Assembly (NCBI RefSeq): GCF_014697625.1
Contig: NZ_JACJSG010000007.1
Coordinates: forward strand, 124,001-188,000
DNA: 64,000 bases
Source: Anabaena azotica FACHB-119
Lineage (GTDB): Bacteria > Cyanobacteriota > Cyanobacteriia > Cyanobacteriales > Nostocaceae
Reading direction: 5' to 3'
Position 1 is the stretch's first letter, and the number at the start of each line of letters is the position of its first letter. The notes beneath the pieces are model-generated. The model made no database searches and had not been told where the DNA came from. It saw only the letters and a list, made by a program, of their open reading frames with translations. A program made the position numbers and the translations under genes. Below, piece after piece: positions 52,570 through 61,872 of the stretch.

Positions 52570-52622
52570 CTTGTAAAGGCAGTATTTTAGGTGTCTACTG
52601 CTTGGGCATCAGGGTAATTATT

Positions 52623-54194
52623 ATGAGAGAACATCTAGACCAGCGTAAAAAATACACCACAGATTATTCCATACCCAGCCTCAAACAACCAATACGTGGT
52701 TTTGGTATAGAACCTGTAGATGCTTCACCCTCACAATTGCCAGATACCCAATCTCTTAACCGACCTCCGACTAATGACATCAGTAGAATCCCACTGCGTC
52801 CCCAAGCAAAACTGTCAATTAGCCAGCCTGGAGACTTTTACGAACAGCAAGCAGATAGTATAGCAGAGCAGATAATCCGAAGAACCGCCAGCCGACCGCC
52901 ACGCCAGTATGTGCAAACGGAGCAAATGTCATGGATAGAAAAACTACATACCAAATCACAGGCTAATTTGACTACCCCTGGAGTACAAAAGCAGCAAACG
53001 CCGCAGGAAGAAGAATTACAAATGAAGTCTGCGGATGATTCTTCCTGGCTGCAACGCCAAGCAGCGCCAGAAGAAGAGTTGCAAATGAAGCCTATGGTGC
53101 AGCGTCGTCCGGGTGTGGATGGAATGGCTGCAACATCCGATTTAGAAACTTCTATTCAACAGTCCCGTGGTGGTGGACAGCCGCTTGCAGATGAGATCAA
53201 GCAACTGATGGAGCAGGCTTTTGGGGCTGATTTTGGTGGTGTCCGCATTCATACTGATGCTCAGTCTGATAAACTAAATCAATCTATACAAGCTCGTGCT
53301 TTCACCACAGGGCAGGATATTTTCTTCCGTCAGGGTGAATACTCACCAGGTAGTAATACAGGTAAGGAATTGCTAGCCCATGAGTTGACACACGTTGTCC
53401 AGCAGAATGGGAGTGCAGTACAGCGCAAGACAAACCCATCAGCAGATATTGTCAAACAAGTCTCAGAACCACCCAACATAGAAGAAGTTTCGACTCCATC
53501 TGCGGATATTGGCATTCAACGGCTTTGCCATGAATGTGAGCAGGAACAACAGCAGTTATCGACAACACAACCACCAGAAGAAAGGCTTCAAGCGAAAGAA
53601 ATTGCTGGCTACACTATAAATATAAATCCTGATTTGCCATCCTTAAGTAATCCATCTCTCCAGACAAAACAGCAGGTTACTGGTGAATCTCAGGAGCAAG
53701 AAACGGCAAAAGAGCAGTTTGCACTACAAGTCTTAGTTAACAGTCCTGGTGGTGAACCGTCTCCTACTAGTGCTGAGGGTACAGAACCACCGCCAGACTC
53801 GCCACAGCAACCAGAAGCCAGAGAAAATGCGCTGGTAAATCAAGGACAAGCCGTCAAAAGCCAGACACCTAAATCTACTAAGTCGGTAGAAATTGCTACA
53901 CCCCAAAATAAATCTCCAGTCAAATCTACAGATGATAAAGCGGCGGAGGAACAAGGTAAAGGGTTAGAAAATACACCAGCATCACAAGCTCTAGAGCAAT
54001 CCCCTCAGCAGAATCCAGAGGAGATTGGTAAAACAGCTAGCCCAGATCAGGATGGGAAAACTGAAAATATACCAGCATCACAAGCTCTAGAGCAAGTTGT
54101 AGGTAGTAATGTAGTAATGAGCGATCCCCTAACCAGAAAACAGCTAGCCCAGATCAGGATGGTAAAACTGCTGAGGGACAAGGTGAAGGGTTAG
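52623..54194 (+). CDS. DUF4157 (eCIS-type) polymorphic toxin, N-terminal piece (frameshifted)
   Basis: About 523 residues from the ATG at 52623 (an ATG at 52551 is open). Residues 190-290 of this reading are the DUF4157 core: PLADEIKQLMEQAFGADFGG, VRIHTDAQSDKLNQSIQARA, FTTGQDIFFRQGEYSPGS, and the metallopeptidase-like LLAHELTHVVQQ. DUF4157 marks proteins loaded into extracellular contractile injection systems. Next come acidic, Gln/Pro-rich linkers with internal DNA repeats (GLENTPASQALEQ twice). After residue about 494 the frame is wrong: an 8-bp duplication at 54103-54118 leads to a false end (SDPLTRKQLAQIRMV ... KVKG). Confidence 0.8.
   Translation: MREHLDQRKKYTTDYSIPSLKQPIRGFGIEPVDASPSQLPDTQSLNRPPTNDISRIPLRPQAKLSISQPGDFYEQQADSIAEQIIRRTASRPPRQYVQTEQMSWIEKLHTKSQANLTTPGVQKQQTPQEEELQMKSADDSSWLQRQAAPEEELQMKPMVQRRPGVDGMAATSDLETSIQQSRGGGQPLADEIKQLMEQAFGADFGGVRIHTDAQSDKLNQSIQARAFTTGQDIFFRQGEYSPGSNTGKELLAHELTHVVQQNGSAVQRKTNPSADIVKQVSEPPNIEEVSTPSADIGIQRLCHECEQEQQQLSTTQPPEERLQAKEIAGYTININPDLPSLSNPSLQTKQQVTGESQEQETAKEQFALQVLVNSPGGEPSPTSAEGTEPPPDSPQQPEARENALVNQGQAVKSQTPKSTKSVEIATPQNKSPVKSTDDKAAEEQGKGLENTPASQALEQSPQQNPEEIGKTASPDQDGKTENIPASQALEQVVGSNVVMSDPLTRKQLAQIRMVKLLRDKVKG
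54103..54118 (+). repeat. 8-bp tandem duplication causing a frameshift
   Basis: GTAGTAAT occurs twice in direct tandem. With one copy removed, the upstream DUF4157 frame continues without a stop into the downstream frame to 58141. The downstream frame also contains a third copy of the linker repeat (GKTASPDQDGKTAEGQ, GLENTPASQAL), which supports it being the same gene. Confidence 0.85.
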
Positions 54195-54433
54195 AAAATA
54201 CACCAGCATCACAGGCTCTACAAGCGGGTACTGATGAGCAATCTTCTAACCAAAATCCAGAGGAGATTGGCAAAACAGCTAGCCCAGAAACGGCGACAGA
54301 GCAAGAACAAGCAATCACCGCAGTTGCAGAAACACAAGCCCAACAAACCGCTATAAATACTCAAACAACGCAGTTAGTTTCCACAACAATCAACTTTGCA
54401 CCACCGCAACAGCAAACAAGCGATAATGCTGAG

Positions 54434-57400
54434 TTGCTAGAACAACAAAGGGTTGAAGCTACTAACATCAGCAACGAATTTTTCGCGGCGGCGGCTTTGC
54501 GAATGCAGACAATCACGCAACTGGGAGAAGGAATATCAGCAACTATCCAAGGAGCGGCTGAGAATGCCAAAGCTTCCGTAATGGCGACGGTGCAGCAACA
54601 AAAAGCTACCGTGACTGCTCAAATTGCCCAGCAGCGTGACCAAGCTGAAAGTGAAGCCCAAGGGATTATAGCCCAAATTCAGGCACAGTATCAAGTAGCA
54701 TTGGCAACAACATCGCAAACAACTGCCACAGGTCGTCAAAAAGTTGAAACAGAATACACAACCTCGCTTCAAAAATTGGCAGAGAGTGAGAATAACCAGC
54801 TAGCAAGGATGGAGGAATTTTACGCTCAAGCTGGGGAGAAATATCGGGCGGCTGGGAAGAATGTGGGCAATGAAGCGATCGCCTTGGGAGAGCAAAAGGC
54901 ATCTGCATGGGAATCGCAAATTAAAAATGAAGATGATAGCTTCTTGGACGGGCCACTCACAGATAACCGACTCAAGGCGAAGGCGAAAGCAGCTAGGGAA
55001 GTTGCTGAACAATACAAAAAGGGTTTAATTCAAGAAGCCAAGAAACAAGCTGATGCTGTAGGCCAAGGTAAGGCGAAAGATATTGCAGCTATTCATAATG
55101 TAGCCAATCAGTCTCGTCAACAATTGCAAACTCTGCAACAACAAAGTTTAGACAACTTAAACGCCGTTGAACAGCAAGTATTGTCACAACTGGGACAAGC
55201 ACAAACTCAGTTAACTCAAACAGCTAACCAAACCCGGCAAACTACATTACAGACTTTAAATCAACAACAAGCAGCCCAAATGCAATTGTTAGATGCTTAT
55301 GGGCAACGCCAAGTATTAGCAATCGACAGGGATGCCCAAAAAGCGATCGCATCCATCCAAGCCGGAATTAACCAAGCTACTACGAATCTGCAAACGGTAC
55401 TGCAAGATACCCAAAACCAACTACAGGGAATGCCAGCACCTCCTCCAGAAGAATTGAGTGCAGCCTTAGCCGACATTTTGGCACAGTTTGATGATGCCGT
55501 TGCTCAAGTCCAAAATCAAACAGAACAAGGTATTGCCGCATCCGAGCAAGGTATAATCGGCGGCGGACAACAAGTGGTTACTGGGGTAAGGGCGATCGCC
55601 CAAACAGGGTTGCAAGAATCTGCGGCTGTGGCAGAGCAAGCAAAAACTACCTTGACAAATCTCCATCAAGGTGCTGTCAACACCTTCAGTCAAATTCAGC
55701 AAGCCTTCACAACCACAATCAACAAAACCAGTGAAACAGCCGTTACAGGTTTTGCACAAACTACCCAAGGGGTTGACACCGCTTTCAATCAAGTTAACCA
55801 AAATCTCGATAGTAACTTCCAAAAAGCTACCAACGACCTAGAAGCAGGATTGCGTGGGGCGTTGCAAGGCGCGAAACAGCCAAACCTAGAATCAGATATC
55901 GAGAAATACGCTCAAGAAGCCGCAGATCAAGAACAACCACGCTGGAAAACAGTCGTTAAAGTCCTGCTAGTGATTGCTGTGATTGTTGTAGCCATAGTTG
56001 TAGCTCCCGCAGTGATTGGTGCAGTAGGCGCAGTTGCTGGGGCTTTGGGAGCAAGCGCCGCCGCAGCAGGTACGATTGGTGCGGTGGTTGGAGGGGCAAT
56101 TGTCGGTGCTGTGGCGGGTGCAGTCATTCAGGTAGGGAATAATGCGATCGACGGTAAGAACCTACTGGATGGGGTTGGAAAAGCCGCCCTTGTGGGTGCG
56201 ATTGGTGGTGCTGGTGGCGCATTGGGTAATGCACTCGGTCAAGCGGGTAAACTTGGTGCAGGTGTGACTCAATCTGTCTTGAAGTTTGGGATTGATGTCG
56301 CCTTTGATATTGCTGGTAGTATTGCTGGTGATTTGGCAGTAGGGAACCCAATTACTGTAGAAGGAATTTTGATTGGTGCGGCTATTGGTGCAGCCGTGCA
56401 GATATCAACCGCTAATTTGGGTAAACTGGGCAAATTTGGGCGTAATGTTGAAGCGATGCAAACCAGGACATTCCAAGCAGGTGAGCAGTTTGGTACTTCC
56501 TTGGGCGGTAAGGTTAAGGGTGCGTTTGGTGGGGTTGATGCTCCCAAGGTGGGTAGTCCAGATGCGGGTGTGGGTGGTGTTAAGGCTCCTGAAACAGGAC
56601 TACCAAAAGGCGATCAGCCAGAGGTAGATGCACATGGTAGCACTAAGTCTGATATGGATATGCCAAGTGTTAAACAACCAGACTTTGAGGTGAAACCGGA
56701 GACAAATATCCCCAGTGGACGCAGCACTCATTTAGATGAGCCAGAAATTGAGCCTGGTGTAGTTGCTAAAAGGCCAACAACTGACGGACATGAAATCAAA
56801 GTTCTCAAAGATGGTCGCGTCGTTCGCTGCTCAGATTGTGCGGAAATTAGACAGAAATATGTAAACATTCTGGAGCAAAACCCCTCTTTCCAAGAACGCC
56901 TTAACGATATTGAGCAGAAAATATCTGATGCAGACCAAAAAGCGATACAAGCAGAGCAGCTAGAGCAAATGCTAAAGCTGCTACCAGATAATCCATCGCA
57001 TTCATTTGTATTCAATGAAAATATACTCAAAGTCAACAACCAAATTGATATTCACCCCACAAAACTCAAAGAACTAGAACGATCTGGCAAACTCCAAGAG
57101 CTATTAACTGCCACTAAAGAACTTAATGATGTCAACGGAGACCTGACAAAAGTAAGCCAAAATAACCAGACAATTATTAAACAGTTATCCTCTTCTAGTG
57201 GGCAAAGGTTGCGATTCGATTATCAGCTGAATTCGCAGGTTGATGAATACCTAACTTCTATGGGTATTAAGGATAAGCCCTTATTTCAGAACATGAGCAA
57301 CAGCGATCGCAAACGTTTGTTTGACTTGCCGAACAGTGCCAATCCACCTAAAGACAAAGTAAAGTTAGAGATGTATGAAATTCTCAATCAGCAATCTGTC

Positions 57401-58141
57401 TCGTACGCCCTTGGTCAAAGTCCTAAAACGGTTTCTGAGTTCGTTAATCATGTAGAGTTTTATAAAGCACATATCAACCGAAAACAAAAAGCTTTGATTG
57501 AGGGGTACACTAACAAATTTAATCAACAAGTTGAAGCAGAAAAATTACAATTTAACAAGCTTACACCCAAGCAAAAGGAAGATATCCACAAAAAAGTTTC
57601 TCAAGAAGTCTTTGGGCAAGAATTGACAGGTCAAAAGCAAGTTGATAAAGCAATACAACAACAGATTTTAAAAGATGCAGGAATAACCAATGAGCCTGGA
57701 AAGGTCAATAAGAGTATTATTCAAGAAGCACAACAAGCTTATCAAGAAAGAGCGCAATACCTTGAAAATCGTCTTGGTTCAAATGAAATTGACCCTAAAC
57801 TATCTGCCTCTGAAATGAGTGATAAATTTAGAGAACTTGATACAGTCAAGTTTAGTAGTGAATCTACTGCGGTCTACCACGCTTATAAGCACTATGAAGA
57901 ACTTCCTCCGAGTCACCGCATGGGCGGTAACGAAATGGAAAACTATCTCAACAGTGCTTCAAAAACAATCAAAAACTCTCCTGAACCATTGACTTCTCTT
58001 GACCAAGACGGCAATCAAATCTTAATTTACAGAGGTAGTTATACCGAAGGAAATGTTACTTATAAGTTAAAAGCAATTGTGAAAGTCAGTCCCGATGGCA
58101 AGGTGAACCTGGCTACTTACTTCCAAGATACAAGCAAGTAA
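54434..58141 (+). CDS. Toxin C-terminal piece: coiled coil, Gly/Ala membrane segment and toxin domain
   Basis: 1,235 residues from a TTG, though the frame is open from about 54110 without an ATG, so it is probably the end of the DUF4157 gene. Residues 1-480: Gln-rich coiled coil. Residues 505-640: hydrophobic Gly/Ala-rich stretch VVKVLLVIAVIVVAIVVAPA and AGTIGAVVGGAIVGAVAGAV, probably membrane-inserting. Around 780: LKDGRVVRCSDCAEIRQKY, a possible CxxC site. The last 100 residues (AVYHAYKHYEELPPSHRMGG, ILIYRGSY, NLATYFQDTSK) have the H..KH spacing of BECR-type RNase toxins. Two genes after it look like immunity proteins. Confidence 0.75.
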   Translation: MLEQQRVEATNISNEFFAAAALRMQTITQLGEGISATIQGAAENAKASVMATVQQQKATVTAQIAQQRDQAESEAQGIIAQIQAQYQVALATTSQTTATGRQKVETEYTTSLQKLAESENNQLARMEEFYAQAGEKYRAAGKNVGNEAIALGEQKASAWESQIKNEDDSFLDGPLTDNRLKAKAKAAREVAEQYKKGLIQEAKKQADAVGQGKAKDIAAIHNVANQSRQQLQTLQQQSLDNLNAVEQQVLSQLGQAQTQLTQTANQTRQTTLQTLNQQQAAQMQLLDAYGQRQVLAIDRDAQKAIASIQAGINQATTNLQTVLQDTQNQLQGMPAPPPEELSAALADILAQFDDAVAQVQNQTEQGIAASEQGIIGGGQQVVTGVRAIAQTGLQESAAVAEQAKTTLTNLHQGAVNTFSQIQQAFTTTINKTSETAVTGFAQTTQGVDTAFNQVNQNLDSNFQKATNDLEAGLRGALQGAKQPNLESDIEKYAQEAADQEQPRWKTVVKVLLVIAVIVVAIVVAPAVIGAVGAVAGALGASAAAAGTIGAVVGGAIVGAVAGAVIQVGNNAIDGKNLLDGVGKAALVGAIGGAGGALGNALGQAGKLGAGVTQSVLKFGIDVAFDIAGSIAGDLAVGNPITVEGILIGAAIGAAVQISTANLGKLGKFGRNVEAMQTRTFQAGEQFGTSLGGKVKGAFGGVDAPKVGSPDAGVGGVKAPETGLPKGDQPEVDAHGSTKSDMDMPSVKQPDFEVKPETNIPSGRSTHLDEPEIEPGVVAKRPTTDGHEIKVLKDGRVVRCSDCAEIRQKYVNILEQNPSFQERLNDIEQKISDADQKAIQAEQLEQMLKLLPDNPSHSFVFNENILKVNNQIDIHPTKLKELERSGKLQELLTATKELNDVNGDLTKVSQNNQTIIKQLSSSSGQRLRFDYQLNSQVDEYLTSMGIKDKPLFQNMSNSDRKRLFDLPNSANPPKDKVKLEMYEILNQQSVSYALGQSPKTVSEFVNHVEFYKAHINRKQKALIEGYTNKFNQQVEAEKLQFNKLTPKQKEDIHKKVSQEVFGQELTGQKQVDKAIQQQILKDAGITNEPGKVNKSIIQEAQQAYQERAQYLENRLGSNEIDPKLSASEMSDKFRELDTVKFSSESTAVYHAYKHYEELPPSHRMGGNEMENYLNSASKTIKNSPEPLTSLDQDGNQILIYRGSYTEGNVTYKLKAIVKVSPDGKVNLATYFQDTSK

Positions 58142-58153
58142 AGTTTGGTAAAG

Positions 58154-58675
58154 ATGGACAGAAAAATTCTCTACGAAAAACTTGATGGTCTTCTAAATAT
58201 TTTGAAAGTCGTAAAAGAGGAATATGAAACAATCGACACTTGGGCTAATACTAGACAATTCATGGATAGATTAATTGATATCTATCTAGCTTTGAAAACA
58301 GAACCATCCATAGCCCAAGATGCAAAATTTCAGGACTATTTGCATGAAAGTGCTACTGAATTGATATGGTTCACCAACTATATCAACAACTTTATGGTCG
58401 AGATGGAACAAACTCTCAACTCGACTTTTTATAACGATGAATGGGTCGGCATATGTTGGCAACGCTCTGCTATTGAAGCTATTAAGGAAATTTATCAAAA
58501 TACTTGCCTGGAAGAGTATTTTACAGAACTAGATACTGAAGACCTTGACGAATGTATAGCAGCGAAAGGTGAGAAAGAGGGCTACCTCACTGAGCAGCAG
58601 ATTCCGTCTGCTATTCCTTCTTCTCACTGGTGGTGGTGGTATCCAAAAACACCATCAACATCCCATGTCAGTTGA
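58154..58675 (+). CDS. Probable immunity protein for the DUF4157 toxin
   Basis: 173 residues from ATG at 58154 (TTG at 58145 possible), beginning 12 bp after the toxin stop. Helical and acidic: MDRKILYEKLDGLLNILKVV, IYLALKTEPSIAQDAKFQDY, then an odd Trp-rich tail HWWWWYPKTPSTSHVS. No family recognised. Position right behind the toxin domain is the main reason to call it immunity; toxins of this sort need a cognate inhibitor. Confidence 0.55.
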   Translation: MDRKILYEKLDGLLNILKVVKEEYETIDTWANTRQFMDRLIDIYLALKTEPSIAQDAKFQDYLHESATELIWFTNYINNFMVEMEQTLNSTFYNDEWVGICWQRSAIEAIKEIYQNTCLEEYFTELDTEDLDECIAAKGEKEGYLTEQQIPSAIPSSHWWWWYPKTPSTSHVS

Positions 58676-58736
58676 TATTTGAAGCTAAAAATAATGCCAT
58701 AGTTGAATCAGCAAAAGTCAAAGATGATTATTACCC

Positions 58737-59474
58737 ATGATAGATTATTCAGTAGCAGTTGCAATATTTACACGCTCAAACCTAAAAGCTCATAGACGCT
58801 GGGTTGAGTTAGGCTTCCAAGGTGAGGGACAGATAGTCGTAGAAAACATGAACCTTACTGGCACTACTATTCCTGGTGCTAATTTAATAGCAGCAAAATT
58901 TAAAAATTGTAATTTGAAAAACGCCAATATTAGATATGGTAAATTAAATAGCATTATTTTAGTCGATTGTAGTTTAGAAGATTCCCTGCTTGAAGGCGCG
59001 AGCTTTGATCAAGCAGTGATTAAAAATTGCCAATTGGTCGGAACATATCTCAATATTAGTAACTTTATAGGAGTAAATGTAGAACAAGGAAATTGGAGTA
59101 AGACGGATCTTCATAACAGTGATTGGACAAATGCTCAGTTGTTAGATGTATGTTTTCAAGAGGCTCGTTTCCAAGAAGCTAAACTTAATAACGCTAGCTT
59201 AATCAACTGTGACATGAAGCGTGTTAACTTACTAGCAGCGATCGCACATGACACAGTTTTTAAAGGTTGCGATTTTCGCCATGCGGATTTCAGATTTTTT
59301 GAGATCAAAAATGTAATCTTTGATAAATGCGGATTCTCCGGTTGTACTGGTGTACCTGAAATAGAGGGTGCGTGCGAAATAATTGAACCTGATTTGTCAG
59401 TAGACTTCGACGGTAGTGGCGTAGCTAATGCTGAAAAAGTTTTTGAGCTTTGGGGCTTGGGTAAGGGTAGTTAA
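58737..59474 (+). CDS. Pentapeptide-repeat protein in the immunity array
   Basis: 245 residues, ATG start. From about residue 40 it has A(N/D)LxX-like units: MNLTGTTIPGANLIAAKFKN, CNLKNANIRYGKLNSIIL, SWTN-type DLHNSDWTNAQLLDVCFQEA, ARFQEAKLNNASLIN. The repeats form a right-handed quadrilateral helix. Several pentapeptide proteins act as immunity or DNA-mimic proteins. It lies 61 bp after the previous gene in the same direction, in a run of immunity-like genes. Confidence 0.8.
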   Translation: MIDYSVAVAIFTRSNLKAHRRWVELGFQGEGQIVVENMNLTGTTIPGANLIAAKFKNCNLKNANIRYGKLNSIILVDCSLEDSLLEGASFDQAVIKNCQLVGTYLNISNFIGVNVEQGNWSKTDLHNSDWTNAQLLDVCFQEARFQEAKLNNASLINCDMKRVNLLAAIAHDTVFKGCDFRHADFRFFEIKNVIFDKCGFSGCTGVPEIEGACEIIEPDLSVDFDGSGVANAEKVFELWGLGKGS

Positions 59475-59498
59475 CTGTCAGGCGTTGATAGAAAATTT

Positions 59499-60004
59499 AT
59501 GAAGGCCTATATTGTGAGAGTTAGTAGAGAAGATGGAGAGAAGAGCCTCAACAGTTCCAAGATAGTTGAGAAGATAATACAGAATCAATCGGAGCATGTC
59601 CTAGATTTAGATGAATCTTGGTATGGAATACATTTTGTAATGACAGGGGAGTATCCAATACCAAAGGATGAAGCACAGCGACGAGGAATTTCATGGGATA
59701 ACAACTCTTTAGAAAATGTTATCCTGGGGGAAGTTCAACACCATATCAAACAATATTTGGGGCGGCTCGCTATCTCAATCCTGAAGAGGTAGCTCAAATG
59801 ACAGAAAAACTTAATGATATAACTGTGGATAAATTTCAGGAATGGTGCGATCCTGAAGAACTGATAGAGGAACAGGTAGCTCCTGAAAATTGGGATGAAA
59901 ATAAGTCATTGTGTGATTGGCTAACTGATTATTTTAAAAAACTTTTAGAATTTTACAAATATGCTGCATCTGTTGGGGATGGGATATTAATATATATAAC
60001 CTAA
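59499..60004 (+). pseudogene. DUF1877/YfbM-like gene broken by a G-run frameshift
   Basis: The first frame (59499-59792) gives MKAYIVRVSREDGEKSLNSS ... LDESWYGIHFVMTGEYP ... ENVILG then goes astray. The second frame (from about 59728 to 60004) gives GSSTPYQTIFGAARYLNPEE VAQMTEKL ... SLCDWLTDYFKKLLEFYKYA ASVGDGILIYIT. Joined by adding one G to the five-G run at 59726-59730, they make a 168-residue DUF1877 protein, a family often found as immunity proteins. Either the run slipped in this strain, or it is a sequencing error, or it is phase-variable. Confidence 0.8.
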
Positions 60005-60138
60005 ATCAAAAAATATGAGTGATCGCTCTCCCCTAGACATTGATCTGAACTTGTTCTGCTTAAGTAAAGATTTTCGTCTCATTAATTTCTAGGTACTCCC
60101 AATAAAGAATATAAGAACAGTGTTCTCAGGGAAAAAAT

Positions 60139-60972
60139 ATGAACATATCACGCCATCTTGCCGACCTAGAAGATATACAGTCTGATTGCGATTACTATGC
60201 CACTCGTCTCGAAAAAAGCCTGAGTAATATTCAAAAATCACCTGCTAATCTTGGAACACTTGCTGCAAATGCTCTTTTCTACGCAGGTTACCTGTCTGTG
60301 CTAAATCCTAATTCAATAGAGCTTTACCGAGCTTTGCGGATTGCGGCATACTCGTTGACAGAGGTGTGTAGGCTGGCCACATTAAGAGAAGGCAGCTACG
60401 AAGTCTTTGTTGGGGAAGGTGAGCCAGTGATGCTACCATCTGGAGTAACAAGTTATTCTAGCGGTATCAGCTGGTTAAACGGATTTTACTTAGCTGCTGC
60501 TTGCCGAGAAGCACATTTAAATGACAGCCTCTCTCAAATACCTGTAGCAATCTTAAAACAGTCGAGTACTCGTAGCGATGAATATCTGTATTTACAGATT
60601 GAAGCTTTACAAAGTTTTTGGAAAAGACAAGCAGATACTCCGCAAAGATTTATAGAAGCTATGAAAGCTACAGATCCAGAACAGGTGAAATTTGGGACAG
60701 TTGATGCAGCCCTAAATCTGGGAGTTCCAGAAATCGACTTGCTGTTTCGTCTGTTAGAAAATGATGGTGCAGCTTTTAATGAGGCACTGGTCAAAGCAAT
60801 TCAATGGCATAAAAAGCATTGGGGCAAAAAGAGCCTCAAAAACGATCCTCATGGTTTTTTAGCACTTGGGCCTTTAGGTCTAGCTGCGATCGCTTATGAA
60901 CGAGGTATCAATATAGAAGTGGAATCGGATTACATTCCTAAGTACATTGTCCAAAGGGAATTTTTAAAATAA
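60139..60972 (+). CDS. Imm49-type immunity protein
   Basis: 277 residues, ATG start after gggaaaaaat. Helical, with the Imm49-like C-terminus GFLALGPLGLAAIAYERGIN IEVESDYIPKYIVQ. Imm49 members protect against polymorphic toxins, often of deaminase or nuclease type. Its cognate toxin here is not clear; DUF4157-linked toxins may have been swapped, leaving extra immunities behind. It is the third or fourth immunity-like gene of the island. Confidence 0.65.
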   Translation: MNISRHLADLEDIQSDCDYYATRLEKSLSNIQKSPANLGTLAANALFYAGYLSVLNPNSIELYRALRIAAYSLTEVCRLATLREGSYEVFVGEGEPVMLPSGVTSYSSGISWLNGFYLAAACREAHLNDSLSQIPVAILKQSSTRSDEYLYLQIEALQSFWKRQADTPQRFIEAMKATDPEQVKFGTVDAALNLGVPEIDLLFRLLENDGAAFNEALVKAIQWHKKHWGKKSLKNDPHGFLALGPLGLAAIAYERGINIEVESDYIPKYIVQREFLK

Positions 60973-61029
60973 GTCTTTTGAGAAAACAGTCTGGGTAATT
61001 ATAGCTATAGCAAAAACCAGAAGTTAACC

Positions 61030-61803
61030 ATGAAACTAAAAGCTCAAAGAATACTATGGACTGATGCCAAAAGATCGCGGTACTTCCTCATCCCCGAAAA
61101 ACAAAAACTGGCTAGGGGAAGTTTCCAGATTCAGACTTTAACTGGCAAACAAAAGAAAGTCACGCAAATGGCAATTGCCGGCTTTGAAATCTCACAAACA
61201 GAGGCGAAAAAATACCTGCAAACAGAAATCAATCAGGGAATGCAGCAAACAAAAGCTACTTTCGCTGATATCACATCATCAACCCCAGCATCGGATGAAG
61301 ATTTATTAACCCCAAATATTATCTCCTCACTTTTAGGTATTACGCCCCAAGAACTGGAAAATAACCCAGAAGCAGCACAAACAGCTTTTGTTAATCTTTA
61401 CACTGATATCAAAGCATTGTTAGGTGAATCAAACCCAGAAGATTCAGACGAAACTCAAGCAATGCGCGAGCGTATTCGCTCCATCAGAGAAAGCATACAA
61501 GCACAAGCCATCAGTGTTAAAATAGAAGAATTACCCGAAAATTTACAGCCAAGAATTGAGGGATATTTGCAAGAAATTCTCACGCAGTTAGAGAATTTGA
61601 CTAACCAAATTGACCATCCTGATACAGATGGACAAAACATTGATGAGGTGATTGAAACCTTGACAAAAGATTTTTTATTCAAGGAAGAAAAACGCCAAGA
61701 AGAAGACAGAAAACAGCAATACAAAAAATCAGCACAAGATGCGATCGCCCAATCTTTTCAATCCCGTGGTCTGCGGTCATTTGCAGGTGGCGACTTTGAG
61801 TAA
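61030..61803 (+). CDS. Hypothetical protein at the end of the toxin island
   Basis: 257 residues, not recognised. Basic start (MKLKAQRILWTDAKRSRYFL), then a long helical middle (QTEAKKYLQTEINQGMQQTK, TPQELENNPEAAQTAFVNLY) and Gln/Glu-rich coiled coil (FKEEKRQEEDRKQQYKKSAQ). No signal peptide or membrane helix. Acidic helical proteins of this kind can be chaperones or adaptors for exported toxins; that is a guess. It ends two bases before the right 28-bp repeat. Confidence 0.6.
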   Translation: MKLKAQRILWTDAKRSRYFLIPEKQKLARGSFQIQTLTGKQKKVTQMAIAGFEISQTEAKKYLQTEINQGMQQTKATFADITSSTPASDEDLLTPNIISSLLGITPQELENNPEAAQTAFVNLYTDIKALLGESNPEDSDETQAMRERIRSIRESIQAQAISVKIEELPENLQPRIEGYLQEILTQLENLTNQIDHPDTDGQNIDEVIETLTKDFLFKEEKRQEEDRKQQYKKSAQDAIAQSFQSRGLRSFAGGDFE

Positions 61804-61831
61804 ATTAGACTTTTGGCTAATTGTTGTGATG
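61804..61831. repeat. Right copy of the 28-bp direct repeat flanking the toxin island
   Basis: attagacttttggctaattg followed by ttgtgatg, 25 of 28 identical to 52542-52569. Confidence 0.55.
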
Positions 61832-61872
61832 AGAGCGATCGGTAGTTTTTGAATGAGCGAATTTTGCATTGA

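Noticed and set aside
59798..60004. Separate 68-residue gene
   Set aside because: Its sequence continues the DUF1877 pattern of the preceding frame; treated as the second half of one broken gene.
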